Source: Clostridia bacterium (GTDB taxonomy: Bacteria > Bacillota > Clostridia > TANB77 > CAG-508). Taken from it: DNA of 64,000 bases. Made by a program: the position numbers and the translations under genes. The notes below the pieces were generated by a model. It had not been told where the DNA came from. It saw only the letters and a list, made by a program, of their open reading frames with translations, and made no database searches. Positions 8,899 to 18,857 of this stretch are shown here, piece after piece. Each line of letters starts with the position of its first letter. Within the stretch, counting starts at the first letter, position 1. The DNA is taken from assembly GCA_017524665.1 (NCBI GenBank), contig JAFXVF010000002.1, forward strand, positions 77,026-141,025, in the 5' to 3' direction.

Positions 8899-10137
8899 AT
8901 GTCGTTTAAAGAAAAAATAAAAAAAGAAATACAACTTACAAAGGCAATAACAGTAATTGCAATAGTATCACTAATATGCATTATTAGTATTGTTGTCCTA
9001 ATTTCAAAAAAAATACAAAAAACAACCTATGCATATTCAATTTCAGAAGAAACAAATGAAATTGTAAGTAATTTAAACAGTGATATAGACATATTGAATA
9101 TTATAAAAGAAAACACATCTACCAAATACTATGAAGAGTATGCGGTAGAAGTAAAAGATTTAGAATATTTAACTACATATGAAGATAATCCTGAGTTACC
9201 TAAAGGAATGGTTCAGGTATTGCAGGAAGGAAGAGACGGAAGTCAAAAAGTAACATCAAAAAAAATGTACACAAATGGAGAACTAACAGGAGAAGAAGAA
9301 ATATCAAATCAAATTATTAAGGCACCTATAAATAAAATTGTTGCAGTTGGAACAGGTATATATAAAAGTAATTATACTGTAAAAGTAGGAGACAAGCTTT
9401 ATGTAACACCAGATACTTTGGGACTTTTAATTGAACCAGATCAATTAGCAGAAGTTGTTTTAATTATATATAAAGATTCAGAAGTTGAGCTTTTAGAAAT
9501 ACTAGATGAATGGTATAAGATATCATATGGTATTTATACAGGATATTGCCCAGCAAATTGCCTTACATATTTAAAACCTCATTCTCAGCTAAATGAAGAC
9601 CAAGGAGAAGAAGGCTTTTTAAGCAAAGAACAATTAATCGCAAGATTAAGCTTTGATATGGATTTAACTAAGCCAAGCGGATTAACTTTAGATCAGTTTA
9701 AACAGGTGCTATCAAACAATTCAAGAGATAAAAACAAAATATTTGAAGACAACAGTGAATATTTTTATTATATTGAAAAACAATACAACGTTAATGGAAT
9801 ATTTGTAGCAGCAGTTGGAATTCATGAAAGCGGATGGGGAACATCTAGCATATGTGTTAATAAGAAAAACCTATTTGGCTATGGAGCTTATGATTCTAAC
9901 CCTTATGGAAATGCATACAGCTATAGCAGTTATGCTGAAAGCATAGATTTGATAGCAAGGGTATTTGCAAAATATTACTTAAATCCTGCAGGAACAAATA
10001 TCTATGATGGGCAAATAGCAAGTGGCACATATTACCATGGGGCAACACTAAGTGGAGTAAATACAAAATATGCAACTGATAAAAACTGGGCAAATGCAGT
10101 TTATACATGGATGAGTTATTTATACAACAACCTATAA
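8899..10137 (+). CDS. membrane-anchored N-acetylglucosaminidase (GH73-like) with SH3-like domain
   Basis: A 412-residue peptidoglycan hydrolase candidate. One N-terminal transmembrane helix (about 17-38), a linker, an SH3-like segment (about 150-215) and a C-terminal glucosaminidase domain (about 270-412). The likely catalytic Glu is in GIHESGWGTS (about residue 310), with NLFGYGAYDS typical of the family. The true start is ATG 8899; an in-frame GTG at 8890 has no ribosome binding site. Expected role: wall remodelling at the outer membrane face of the cell. Confidence 0.88.
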   Translation: MSFKEKIKKEIQLTKAITVIAIVSLICIISIVVLISKKIQKTTYAYSISEETNEIVSNLNSDIDILNIIKENTSTKYYEEYAVEVKDLEYLTTYEDNPELPKGMVQVLQEGRDGSQKVTSKKMYTNGELTGEEEISNQIIKAPINKIVAVGTGIYKSNYTVKVGDKLYVTPDTLGLLIEPDQLAEVVLIIYKDSEVELLEILDEWYKISYGIYTGYCPANCLTYLKPHSQLNEDQGEEGFLSKEQLIARLSFDMDLTKPSGLTLDQFKQVLSNNSRDKNKIFEDNSEYFYYIEKQYNVNGIFVAAVGIHESGWGTSSICVNKKNLFGYGAYDSNPYGNAYSYSSYAESIDLIARVFAKYYLNPAGTNIYDGQIASGTYYHGATLSGVNTKYATDKNWANAVYTWMSYLYNNL

Positions 10138-10145
10138 AATTAATA

Positions 10146-10178
10146 AAAATGAGGCAAACGAATATTGCCTCATTTTTG
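10146..10178 (+). terminator. terminator after GH73-like gene
   Basis: AAAATGAGGCAA pairs with TTGCCTCATTTT across a 7-base loop. Confidence 0.85.
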
Positions 10179-10297
10179 CTTCTAATATGCGTCGAAAAAT
10201 ATAAAAGAAAATACAAAAAAATACCAAATATTGCTTGATATTTTATCAATATTATTGTATGATTATATAGTATAGATTAAAAAGGGGGACAAGCTGT

Positions 10298-10717
10298 ATG
10301 AAAAAAATACTATTAGGATTATTAATTGTAGTAGTAATTACACTTGGAGTTAGTACTGTGTTTGCAGCAAATGAAGTTGAACCAGCAAACACAAACAATG
10401 GAGAAAAAAACATTGTTGGAGAAGTTGCTAAGATGAAAGAAAAGGCTCAAAATGAGTTAAATGACTATACTGAAAGATATGGCAGTGAATCTTATGGACT
10501 AACGGCATATATATTAAAGAAAATACAAGTATACAGTATTCCATTTTGCTTTTTGGGAGTAGCACTTTCTGCTATATACCAATATGTATTAGGAATTCGT
10601 AGATTAGATACAAGAGATAAAGGCTTTTACTCACTGGTAGGATTTGTAACAATTTTTATAATTTGTCAGGTTTTACCACTTGTTTTTGCAATTGTAATAA
10701 AAGGTTGGAGGGATTAA
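10298..10717 (+). CDS. small exported/membrane protein of unknown function
   Basis: 139 residues with an N-terminal signal-like helix ending in VFAANE, a charged, Glu/Lys-rich middle, and two more hydrophobic helices (about 78-100 and 108-135). It opens the operon containing the CpaE-like protein 4 bases downstream, preceded by GGGGG. The pattern of signal plus two helices is reminiscent of small subunits of secretion or pilus systems, but I cannot name a family. Confidence 0.75.
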   Translation: MKKILLGLLIVVVITLGVSTVFAANEVEPANTNNGEKNIVGEVAKMKEKAQNELNDYTERYGSESYGLTAYILKKIQVYSIPFCFLGVALSAIYQYVLGIRRLDTRDKGFYSLVGFVTIFIICQVLPLVFAIVIKGWRD

Positions 10718-10721
10718 ATAA

Positions 10722-13130
10722 ATGAAAGTTTTATTTGCTGTTAATAATGAAAATGTTTCTGAGGAAATTGTTAAAAAGTATCAAAAAGATTATAAGGAAA
10801 TAATTGCATACAAAAATGTATACTATTTTAATGCGATTATTAAAGAGATGCAAAGAGATAAAACCTATGACAGAATAGTAATAGGTGAAGACCTAGAGCC
10901 ATTTGCAAATAACAACTATGATACTATTGACAAATTTTTGTTTGAAAAATTAGATAGCATAAGTGATGAAGCAACAGATAATGGAGAAAAAGATGCACAA
11001 ATAATATTAATATGTAGTGACAGACGTACAAAGTCAGACAGCTTATTAGTTAAATTATTTGGAATTGGTGTATATAGCGCTATTATAGGCAAAGATAGAA
11101 GCATTGAAGAGGTTTGCCGATTAATAAATACACCTAGAACAAAAAAAGAAGCAAAACAGTATTATAAAATTGATTCAGATGATGTTAGCTACAAAGCAGA
11201 AAATGATACAGACGTTAATGAGAACGAAATTCAAAGCATTTTAAAACACTATAAAACACTTGGAAAAAACGAGGATAAATATGTAGAAAGCTTTAACAAT
11301 ATTGCATCACAATACACAGATGCTCAGCTTAGAATAATTATCAAGTTTTTACCAATGAATGTTAAAGCAGTTTTGGAAGAAAAATCACCAAAATATCAAC
11401 AAGTTGTTATGTTTGGAGAGCAACAATATAAGAGAAGAAATACAACTGACATAACAAAGACAAATGCAAAACAAAAAGATAAAGATAAGAAAAAAACTTT
11501 ATCAACAGGCAACAGCGGACTAGTAATAGATTCTATTGAAAAGAAGGCCAACAATCCTCTTACAGGTCAACCAATAATTATACCTTCACAAGTTAAAACT
11601 GAAAAGACACAAGAAGTAGAAAAAATATTACAAGATTTTCAACCTGAACCAGAAGAAATAGAAACTGTAGAAGAAGATAACTCAAATAATACAGAACAAG
11701 ATCAATTCGTAAACCTTATTGAATTAGGTGAAGAACCAGAGAAAAATACAGAATTAAATGAAAATGGTCCAGAAGACATCTTATTTGATTTAGGGCAAGA
11801 CGAGTCAGAAGAATTACAAGAAAAGAAGGGCAGAGGAAGACCTAAAAAGATATCAAATGATGAAGAAGATGATTTAAATCTTCAAGATCAGTCAAAACGT
11901 GGCAGAGGAAGACCTAAAAAGAATGCAGATAATGTTAATTTATTTGACTTATCTGAAGAAGCAGAACAACCTGAAGAAAGCAGCGACACATCAACACTTC
12001 CAGGTGTTGATGAAAATATAGAAAACAACAATGAAAATAATAATGCGAGTGTGTCTGCTGCGGTATTGCCTGGATTTGAAACAATTAAAGCAACTGAGCC
12101 GGAAAGTGCAAAGCCAGATAATACTTATCAACCACCTCACTACAATAACTATGCAGCAAATAATAATTATGCAGAAAGCCATGAAACAAGTGTTGATAAA
12201 ACTGGCTATGATAATAGAATGCAATATGCTAATTCACAAGACAATTTAATTGTCGGAGACAAAAAAATGGTTGCATTTGTTGGAAGCACAAAAAATGGAA
12301 CTTCATTTATTGTCAATAACTTAGCAGCTTTATTCTCATCTATGGGAATAAATACAGCAATTTTAGATACAACTGAAAATAAAAATTCGTTCTATATATA
12401 CACAGATAATGAAGAAGAACTAAGAAAAACAGCATATAATTCAATTCCAAAATTAAAGAATGGGGTTGCAGATGGTATACATGTAGACAAGTTTTTAAGT
12501 GTTTATACATCTCTTCCTGGGGAAAACACAGAAAAAGAAAATATTAAATCTATATTAGATACTATAGAAAGCAACCACGAGCTTGTTTTAATAGACTGCG
12601 ACTTTAATACACCGATTGAATACTTTAAAAATGCTCAAGAAATATACTTAGTACAAAGCATGGACGTACTTACAATACAACCACTTACAGCATTTATGCG
12701 TGATCTAAAAAATAATGGGGTATTACAACCAGAAAAACTAAGAATTATTATTAATAAATACACTAAAATAAGAGGCTTAAATGATAAAGTGTTACTAGGA
12801 GGTATGGCATTTTACAATTCACCTTCAATGTCATTTATGACAGAGCTATTCAATAAAGAAATGGTAAAATACTGTAGCATACCATTAGATGAAAACACAT
12901 ATGTAGCATATCTTGAGGCAATGGTAAGCTGTAAAATATCATTAAAACAATATTCAAATGCATTTATTGATGCACTTAAAAAATTAGCAGAAATGGTTTA
13001 CCCATTATTAAACAAACCATCACAAAGAAATAATAAAACGAAAAAAGAAGAACCGGAATCTAAGAACTATTTTTCTCCAGGAATGAATAACACATTGGAA
13101 CAAATGAATAGAATGAAAAACGGCTATTAA
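10722..13130 (+). CDS. CpaE/ParA-like protein with degenerate P-loop and AT-hook-like motifs
   Basis: 802 residues. An N-terminal receiver-like region (1-135) is followed by a long acidic, Asn/Glu-rich linker containing two RGRPKK motifs (near residues 372 and 395) that resemble AT-hooks, then a C-terminal MinD/ParA-type domain (515-780). The deviant Walker A lysine motif is reduced to GSTKNGTSF, lacking the GK[ST] step, so ATP hydrolysis is doubtful. CpaE of Tad pilus systems combines a receiver-like and a MinD-like domain in the same way. The neighbours suggest a membrane-localised regulatory or positioning role (inference). Confidence 0.7.
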   Translation: MKVLFAVNNENVSEEIVKKYQKDYKEIIAYKNVYYFNAIIKEMQRDKTYDRIVIGEDLEPFANNNYDTIDKFLFEKLDSISDEATDNGEKDAQIILICSDRRTKSDSLLVKLFGIGVYSAIIGKDRSIEEVCRLINTPRTKKEAKQYYKIDSDDVSYKAENDTDVNENEIQSILKHYKTLGKNEDKYVESFNNIASQYTDAQLRIIIKFLPMNVKAVLEEKSPKYQQVVMFGEQQYKRRNTTDITKTNAKQKDKDKKKTLSTGNSGLVIDSIEKKANNPLTGQPIIIPSQVKTEKTQEVEKILQDFQPEPEEIETVEEDNSNNTEQDQFVNLIELGEEPEKNTELNENGPEDILFDLGQDESEELQEKKGRGRPKKISNDEEDDLNLQDQSKRGRGRPKKNADNVNLFDLSEEAEQPEESSDTSTLPGVDENIENNNENNNASVSAAVLPGFETIKATEPESAKPDNTYQPPHYNNYAANNNYAESHETSVDKTGYDNRMQYANSQDNLIVGDKKMVAFVGSTKNGTSFIVNNLAALFSSMGINTAILDTTENKNSFYIYTDNEEELRKTAYNSIPKLKNGVADGIHVDKFLSVYTSLPGENTEKENIKSILDTIESNHELVLIDCDFNTPIEYFKNAQEIYLVQSMDVLTIQPLTAFMRDLKNNGVLQPEKLRIIINKYTKIRGLNDKVLLGGMAFYNSPSMSFMTELFNKEMVKYCSIPLDENTYVAYLEAMVSCKISLKQYSNAFIDALKKLAEMVYPLLNKPSQRNNKTKKEEPESKNYFSPGMNNTLEQMNRMKNGY

Positions 13131-13151
13131 AATTTTGGAGGTGACATACAG

Positions 13152-14249
13152 TTGGAACTAATTGGAATAATAATATTAGTGTTTATCGTAATTGCATTAG
13201 TTATATATAATATTTCGATTCACAAAAAGGTTCAAACATTCAATAACATTAGCCAAAAAATTAACAGTTTAAATGTTCTCCAAGATTTTATGAATGCTAT
13301 AGGAGAAAACAATTCTGTTGATGAAAAACTAAGAAGTATTAATGATACTTTAATAGAAAAATTTGACATCAAATATTCTACTATTGTTGTTTTTAATGGA
13401 GCTGAGTATGTTATAAAGGCAACAAATGTTGATGAAAAACACTGGGAGGCTCTAAAAAATCTCCATACGCAAGAAATATTCAGGGACAGTATTGCTACAG
13501 CAACTACAAAATACGTTACAATAGAAAAAGAAAGCGAAAGACTTCCTTATCAACAGATGGAATTTGCAAGAGCAAAATCAGCAATGTTTTTACCTTTGTA
13601 TGTTGACAATGTATACATTGGATATTGGATTATAGAAAGTGGACAAATTCATGCATATGATCATTTAGACACTACAATAATTGATGTAATAAAAGAAAAT
13701 ATAGTATCTGTATTAAAGACTGTAATATATCAGAATACTATGGAAAACATAGTAAGAAAAGACCAATTTACAGAGTTGTATTCTGCAGAATACTTATATG
13801 GAATTGGAAAACATAGCATTGACAAATATACTACATCAACAGTATGTATGTTCAAAATTACAAACCTGGAAGAAATCAATGAAAACTACAGCAGAAAAAT
13901 GGGTAATAATATATTAATAAAAGTAAGTAATCTAATAAAAAGAAGCATTTCAGCTGATTACATATTTGTTAGATATATGGGCCCTAAATTTGCAATTGTT
14001 TTTTCAGGTGTAGAGCCTGAAGCTGTAGTTGAATTTTTAAAAGATGTAAAACAATCAGCTGAAGAAATTTCAATTGTTTATGAAAATGGCAAAAAAATCA
14101 AAAACAAACAAGAGATTTCTATATCACCAAAAATTAACTTCGTCCTTTCAACATATTATAAAGGAACTGGAATGGAAGGAGTTACAAAGAAGCTAGAAAA
14201 ATATTTAGACAATGCAAACAAGCAAGAAAACAAAATTACATATATATAG
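13152..14249 (+). CDS. membrane GAF and degenerate GGDEF protein
   Basis: 365 residues from TTG 13152 behind GGAGGTGA. A transmembrane helix (2-22) is followed by a GAF-like domain (about 40-190) and a GGDEF-fold domain. The signature GGDEF position reads MGPKF (about 276-280), so diguanylate cyclase activity is not expected; the domain could bind a nucleotide or mediate contacts. It follows the CpaE-like gene by 21 bases in the same operon. Confidence 0.72.
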   Translation: MELIGIIILVFIVIALVIYNISIHKKVQTFNNISQKINSLNVLQDFMNAIGENNSVDEKLRSINDTLIEKFDIKYSTIVVFNGAEYVIKATNVDEKHWEALKNLHTQEIFRDSIATATTKYVTIEKESERLPYQQMEFARAKSAMFLPLYVDNVYIGYWIIESGQIHAYDHLDTTIIDVIKENIVSVLKTVIYQNTMENIVRKDQFTELYSAEYLYGIGKHSIDKYTTSTVCMFKITNLEEINENYSRKMGNNILIKVSNLIKRSISADYIFVRYMGPKFAIVFSGVEPEAVVEFLKDVKQSAEEISIVYENGKKIKNKQEISISPKINFVLSTYYKGTGMEGVTKKLEKYLDNANKQENKITYI

Positions 14250-14261
14250 GAGGGATAAAAA

Positions 14262-14516
14262 ATGGTAGATGACAAAACAATGAATTTTAGAGTAGAAAAA
14301 GACAATAATGTAAAAGCAAGAGAAATACTGAAACAAGTATATCAAGCTTTAATGGAAAAAGGATATAACCCAATAAACCAAATAGTAGGGTACATTCTAT
14401 CTGGAGACCCTACCTATATTACAAGCCATAATGATGCTAGAAACCTAATAAGACTAATTGAAAGAGATGAGCTTTTAGAGAAACTAGTAAAAAATTATAT
14501 AGGATTGGATGATTAA
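14262..14516 (+). CDS. ireB: IreB family regulatory protein
   Basis: 84-residue UPF0297 protein, a substrate of the Ser/Thr kinase IreK in enterococci. The segments [27 protein letters not shown] and [13 protein letters not shown] are diagnostic. It is followed directly by ruvX and yrzB, the usual Firmicute order. Confidence 0.95.
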   Translation: MVDDKTMNFRVEKDNNVKAREILKQVYQALMEKGYNPINQIVGYILSGDPTYITSHNDARNLIRLIERDELLEKLVKNYIGLDD

Positions 14517-14933
14517 ATGCGAATATTAGCTATTGATTATGGAGATGTAAGAGTCGGAATAGCCATTACAGATCCACTTGGAATAACTGCACAAGGACTA
14601 GAGACAATTTCTTATAATGGAAAAGATAAGCAACTTCTTAAAAGACTGGATGAAATTATAAGCCAATATGAGGTTGACACAATTGTCCTTGGAATGCCGC
14701 TAAACTTAAAAGGCGAAGAAACTGTACGAGCAGAAGTTACAAGAGCATTTTTATATAAGCTAAAATGCAAATACCCAAAACTAAAAATAGAACTTGTAGA
14801 TGAAAGACTAACAAGTGTACAAGCACATAAAACTATGAATGATCTACAAATAAAAAAAGAAAAAAAGAAGAGCTTGGTAGATACTATTGCGGCTGTATAT
14901 ATTCTAGAAACATACATTAATAGTATAAAGTAG
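14517..14933 (+). CDS. ruvX: RuvX/YqgF RNase H-like nuclease
   Basis: 138-residue putative Holliday-junction resolvase or pre-16S rRNA nuclease. RILAIDYGDVRVG at the N-terminus gives the first catalytic Asp, and LVDERLTSVQA and the final VDTIAAVYILE carry the others. The ATG directly follows the ireB stop (TAAATG), indicating translational coupling. Confidence 0.95.
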   Translation: MRILAIDYGDVRVGIAITDPLGITAQGLETISYNGKDKQLLKRLDEIISQYEVDTIVLGMPLNLKGEETVRAEVTRAFLYKLKCKYPKLKIELVDERLTSVQAHKTMNDLQIKKEKKKSLVDTIAAVYILETYINSIK

Positions 14934-14992
14934 GATACAATAAAAAGATATTAAAATTTAAAAATATTTAAAAAATTGAAAGGAGAAATAAA

Positions 14993-15319
14993 ATGGAAGG
15001 TGAAGAAAACAATATAACAGAGCTAGATGAAGATTTGGATAACATCATTGTATTAAATGACGAAAATGGAGAGGAAGTTAAATTCGAATTTTTAGATTTA
15101 GTTGAATTAGACTCAGAAGAATATGTTGTACTTTTACCAGTTGCAGAAGAGGATACAGAAGATGCTGGAGAAGTAGTTATTTTGAAAGTAGAAGATACTG
15201 AATCAGAAGACGAAGAATCATATGTTAGCGTAGATGATGAAGAAGTACTAGCACATGTATTTGAAATCTTTAAAGAAAAATTCAAAGATGAATTTAATTT
15301 CATTGATGAAGAACAATAA
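14993..15319 (+). CDS. yrzB: DUF1292 family acidic protein YrzB
   Basis: 108 residues, strongly acidic, with the DUF1292 core (IVLNDENGEEVKFEFLDLVE, then YVVLLP). Function unknown. It closes the ireB-ruvX-yrzB cluster and is followed by a strong terminator. Ribosome binding site is AAAGGAG. Confidence 0.88.
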   Translation: MEGEENNITELDEDLDNIIVLNDENGEEVKFEFLDLVELDSEEYVVLLPVAEEDTEDAGEVVILKVEDTESEDEESYVSVDDEEVLAHVFEIFKEKFKDEFNFIDEEQ

Positions 15320-15344
15320 GATTTGTCAATTTTAAAAATAAAAA

Positions 15345-15379
15345 AACCAGAATAAGTTAAACCTTATTCTGGTTTTTTG
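15345..15379. terminator. terminator after yrzB
   Basis: AACCAGAATAAG pairs with CTTATTCTGGTT; both flanks carry A/T-runs, so it can also serve the small minus-strand gene at 15408. Confidence 0.9.
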
Positions 15380-15407
15380 TTTGAAATCTGATGATAATAT
15401 GCATTAA

Positions 15408-15527
15408 TTAGCAACAACCTCTATTGTTGTTTCCACAGCAGCAGAATAATAACAATAAAACAATTATTATCCAGCAGCAATCATCACCAAATCCAAATCC
15501 ACCACCGCATCCTCTATTTTCTGGCAT
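15408..15527 (-). CDS. small Cys/Gly-rich membrane peptide (YjcZ/SscA-like)
   Basis: 39 residues: MPENRGCGGGFGFGDDCC, a hydrophobic helix (WIIIVLLLLF) and a Cys/Asn tail ending RGCC. GGGGTGA lies 6 bases before the ATG. This layout, Gly/Cys-rich start plus a single helix, matches the small sporulation peptides of the YjcZ/SscA type, in line with gpr and ytxC elsewhere in the window. Family assignment is by appearance only. Confidence 0.6.
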   Translation of the reverse strand: MPENRGCGGGFGFGDDCCWIIIVLLLLFCCCGNNNRGCC

Positions 15528-15740
15528 ATTAAGTCACCCCTTTCAGCTTTCAAGAGTATTATGCTTTTCTAAAAGATGTAGCAAAAACGAGTTTATAAAT
15601 GTAGTATCAACAAAAAAGAAAAGCAACAAAATATGTTTTTGATTTCATTTGTATGGTATATATTATGAGAAATTAAAAAAAGTGTTACAAATATAAAACA
15701 GAAATAAGAAGAATTAGGTTTAATATTTTTTATTAAAGTA

Positions 15741-15770
15741 TGTACAAAAAATATTAATTAATGATATAAT
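15741..15770 (+). promoter_or_regulatory. mutL promoter
   Basis: TGTACA at 15741-15746 and TATAAT at 15765-15770, 18 bases apart, in the 280-base gap between the small peptide gene and mutL. Nothing else is recognisable in that gap. Confidence 0.6.
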
Positions 15771-15807
15771 GTGCGATAGAAAAAAGGATTATAATAGGGG
15801 GCAAAAT

Positions 15808-17904
15808 ATGGGTAGTATTGTATTATTGGATGAACATACAATTAACAAAATTGCTGCTGGAGAAGTAATTGAAAGACCAGCGTCGGTTGTAAAAGAATTA
15901 GTTGAGAATTCTTTAGATGCAGGCGCAACTAAAATAGATATTGATGTACAAAATGGAGGAATTTCTCATATTAGGATTACAGATAACGGATGCGGAATGG
16001 CTGCAGACGATATGGTTATTGCTTTTGAAAAGCATGCAACAAGCAAGATAAGAAGTGCAGAAGATATAGAAAGTGTTATTACAATGGGGTTCCGTGGCGA
16101 AGCACTAGCAAGTATTGCTGCAATTTCCAAGGTTGAGCTTGTTTCAAGACAAGTTGGAGCAGATATAGGACACAAGGTTGTAATAGAAGGTGGAAAGCTG
16201 ATAGAAGAAAGCGAATGTGGATGTCCTGTTGGAACAACAATAACTGTAGAAAACCTGTTTTTTAATACACCTGTTAGATATAAATTTCTGAAAAAAGATT
16301 ACACAGAAGCTGGATATATAGAAGATTACGTAACTAGATTAGCACTTGCTAACACAAATGTTGCTATAAAACTAATTAATTCAGGCAAAACTGTAATACA
16401 AACATCAGGGGATGGAAATCTAAAAAACTGTGTTTATGGTATATATGGCAAAGATATAGCATCTGGCTTAGAGGAAATAAATTATACATTTGAGGATATG
16501 CTAGTAAAAGGCGTTATAGGAAAACCAGAAATAGCTCGCGCTAATAAGTCATATCAATTATTTTTTGTGAACAAGAGATATGTAAAAGACAAAACCCTCA
16601 CTGCTGCTGTAGAGCAAGCTTTCAAGGGACTTATTACTATTGGAAAATTCCCTGTATGCATATTGGACATAGAAATGCCACCTAATAAAGTAGATGTAAA
16701 TGTGCACCCAGCAAAATTAGAAGTTAGATTTGAAGAAGAGGGAAAAGTTTTTAAAGCATTATATCATGCAATAAAAAACAGCTTGCTATCTGGCGAACAA
16801 ATGGTAAGAGAACCAGAAAGAGAAAAGCAAGAAACAGTGCAAGAGTTCCAAAAAGTTCAAGAAGAAATACAGCAAGAAGAGTCAAAACCAATAGGTGGAC
16901 TTGGAGGACTATTTAAGAAGTTTAGATCTAGTGAACCTGTTGAAGCTCAAAGTGCAAACGTGATAGAAGAACTCTTTAAAAACAAGAACATACAAGAAAA
17001 ATCTGAAAAAGCTGAGGAAAGCTTTACACAATTGAACAATCAAAATGTAGCAAATGATGAGCAAGATACAAAACCGCTGAAAATAGAAGAAGATATAAAA
17101 TCAAGAACAATTGAAACTCCTACTTTAGAACAGGTAGAGCGAATGACAAATCTTATTTCACAAAATGCTTCACAGGAAAACAATTCAAGAGAATTTGATG
17201 AAATGTATGCAAAAACATTTGGAGTTGAACCTGTAAAACAAAGAGCCCAAAATGCTCCATATTCAACGGTAGATCCAAAAGAAAGCGTAAACCTATCGGT
17301 ATTTGAGAATACTGAAAAATACAAACCAAATTATAAATATATAGGAATAGCATTTAAAACATATATTATAATAGAACTCAATTCAGAACTATATTTACTC
17401 GATCAACATGCTGCCCATGAAAGAATTATGTATGAAAAAATAAAGAAAAACTATTATGAAAGTGGAAAGAAAGATACACAGCTAATGCTTGTGCCAGATG
17501 TTATAACATTATCTCACAAAGAAATGGCAGTTGTGAAAGAAAACACAGACATGTTTGAAAAAGCAGGCTTTACTTTTGAAGAATTTGGTGAAAACACTAT
17601 AAAACTTACAGGTGTACCTAACATTTGTTTAGAAATGAATACAAAGCAGTTATTCTTAGATATACTAGATGAAATTGACACAGTTGCGCTTACAGCTAGA
17701 CAGGAAAAAGAAGACAAATTCTTAGCAACAATAGCATGTAAAGCAGCAGTAAAAGCTGGAATGACACTTTCACAAGAAGAAGTAAATAGTATAATAGAAG
17801 GACTTCTTGTTTTGCCAAATCCTTTTACATGCCCACATGGAAGACCTACTGCTATTAAGATGAGCAAAGTTGAACTAGAGAAGAAATTTCATAGAAGACA
17901 GTAG
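15808..17904 (+). CDS. mutL: DNA mismatch repair protein MutL
   Basis: 698 residues from the ATG at 15808 (an upstream in-frame ATG at 15769 overlaps the -10 box). The GHKL ATPase is N-terminal: IAAGEVIERPASVVKELVENSLDA, then DNGCGM and TMGFRGEAL. A long Glu/Gln-rich linker follows. The C-terminal domain carries the endonuclease motif DQHAAHER..YE (about 532) and CPHGRP near the end, so it should nick DNA as in other non-Dam bacteria. mutS is not in the window. miaA follows. Confidence 0.96.
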   Translation: MGSIVLLDEHTINKIAAGEVIERPASVVKELVENSLDAGATKIDIDVQNGGISHIRITDNGCGMAADDMVIAFEKHATSKIRSAEDIESVITMGFRGEALASIAAISKVELVSRQVGADIGHKVVIEGGKLIEESECGCPVGTTITVENLFFNTPVRYKFLKKDYTEAGYIEDYVTRLALANTNVAIKLINSGKTVIQTSGDGNLKNCVYGIYGKDIASGLEEINYTFEDMLVKGVIGKPEIARANKSYQLFFVNKRYVKDKTLTAAVEQAFKGLITIGKFPVCILDIEMPPNKVDVNVHPAKLEVRFEEEGKVFKALYHAIKNSLLSGEQMVREPEREKQETVQEFQKVQEEIQQEESKPIGGLGGLFKKFRSSEPVEAQSANVIEELFKNKNIQEKSEKAEESFTQLNNQNVANDEQDTKPLKIEEDIKSRTIETPTLEQVERMTNLISQNASQENNSREFDEMYAKTFGVEPVKQRAQNAPYSTVDPKESVNLSVFENTEKYKPNYKYIGIAFKTYIIIELNSELYLLDQHAAHERIMYEKIKKNYYESGKKDTQLMLVPDVITLSHKEMAVVKENTDMFEKAGFTFEEFGENTIKLTGVPNICLEMNTKQLFLDILDEIDTVALTARQEKEDKFLATIACKAAVKAGMTLSQEEVNSIIEGLLVLPNPFTCPHGRPTAIKMSKVELEKKFHRRQ

Positions 17905-17926
17905 ATTTTTAATAAAAGGAGATAAC

Positions 17927-18841
17927 ATGAAGCCAAGAGTAATTGTTATACTTGGGCCTACAGCTTCAGGGAAAACGGCCCTTTCAATAGAACTAGCAAA
18001 AGCAATAGATGGTGAAATTGTATCATGTGATTCAATGCAAATTTATAAAGATATGACAATAGGAACTGCTAAGCCTGAAGAAAAGGAACAATGTGGAATA
18101 AAGCATTATTTAATAGATTTTGTATCACCTGATACTAGATACACTGTTTCAGATTATAGAAATGATGCAAAAAAAGCTATAAAAGAAATTCTAGAAAAAG
18201 GCAAAATGCCTATTGTAGTTGGTGGAACAGGTCTATATGCTGATTCACTGATATACGAAATTGATTATCCGGAAATTGCAATAGATAAATTATATAGGCA
18301 GGAACTAGAAAAAATTGCACAAGCAGAAGGTCTAGATAGACTATATAAAATGGCTTGCAATATTGATGAACAAGCCATGAAAAAAATTAGCCCAAATGAT
18401 CAAAAGCGAATTTTAAGAGTTTTAGAAATATATCATGATACTGGAAAAACAAAAACAGAAATGGAAATAGAATCAAGAAAAAAAGAAGTTCCATATGATT
18501 ATCATGTATTCGCCATAAATATGCCAAGAGATATACTATATAATAGAATAGACAATAGAGTAGAAGTGATGATTGAAAAAGGGCTAATTGAAGAGGTTGA
18601 AGACTTATTTAAAAAATATTCAAATTTTCCAACAGCAATGCAAGGCATTGGATATAAAGAAATAAAACAATTTCTAGACGGAAAAATTAGCAAAGAAGAA
18701 GCAATAGACACAATAAAAAAAGAATCAAGACATTATGCTAAAAGGCAAATGACTTGGTTTAGAAAAAACAAACAAATAGTATGGCTAGATGGATTAAAGG
18801 ACAAGAAAGCAAATGTAAATTATATAATTGACAACCTGTAA
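17927..18841 (+). CDS. miaA: tRNA dimethylallyltransferase
   Basis: Transfers an isopentenyl group from DMAPP to A37 of tRNAs reading UNN codons. The P-loop GPTASGKTAL is at residues 9-18; DSMQIYKDMTIGTAKP, GGTGLY and the MTWFRK motif near the C-terminus are intact. 304 residues, normal length. Order mutL-miaA is common in Firmicutes. The Arg in QKRILRVLE is encoded by CGA, which shows that CGA is read normally here. Confidence 0.96.
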   Translation: MKPRVIVILGPTASGKTALSIELAKAIDGEIVSCDSMQIYKDMTIGTAKPEEKEQCGIKHYLIDFVSPDTRYTVSDYRNDAKKAIKEILEKGKMPIVVGGTGLYADSLIYEIDYPEIAIDKLYRQELEKIAQAEGLDRLYKMACNIDEQAMKKISPNDQKRILRVLEIYHDTGKTKTEMEIESRKKEVPYDYHVFAINMPRDILYNRIDNRVEVMIEKGLIEEVEDLFKKYSNFPTAMQGIGYKEIKQFLDGKISKEEAIDTIKKESRHYAKRQMTWFRKNKQIVWLDGLKDKKANVNYIIDNL

Positions 18842-18857
18842 AAGAGGTGAGGAAAAC

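Noticed and set aside
15424-15642. Plus-strand frame of 72 codons between yrzB and mutL
   Set aside because: No ribosome binding site and low-complexity sequence; the overlapping minus-strand 39-residue peptide has a good GGGGTGA site and a recognisable design.
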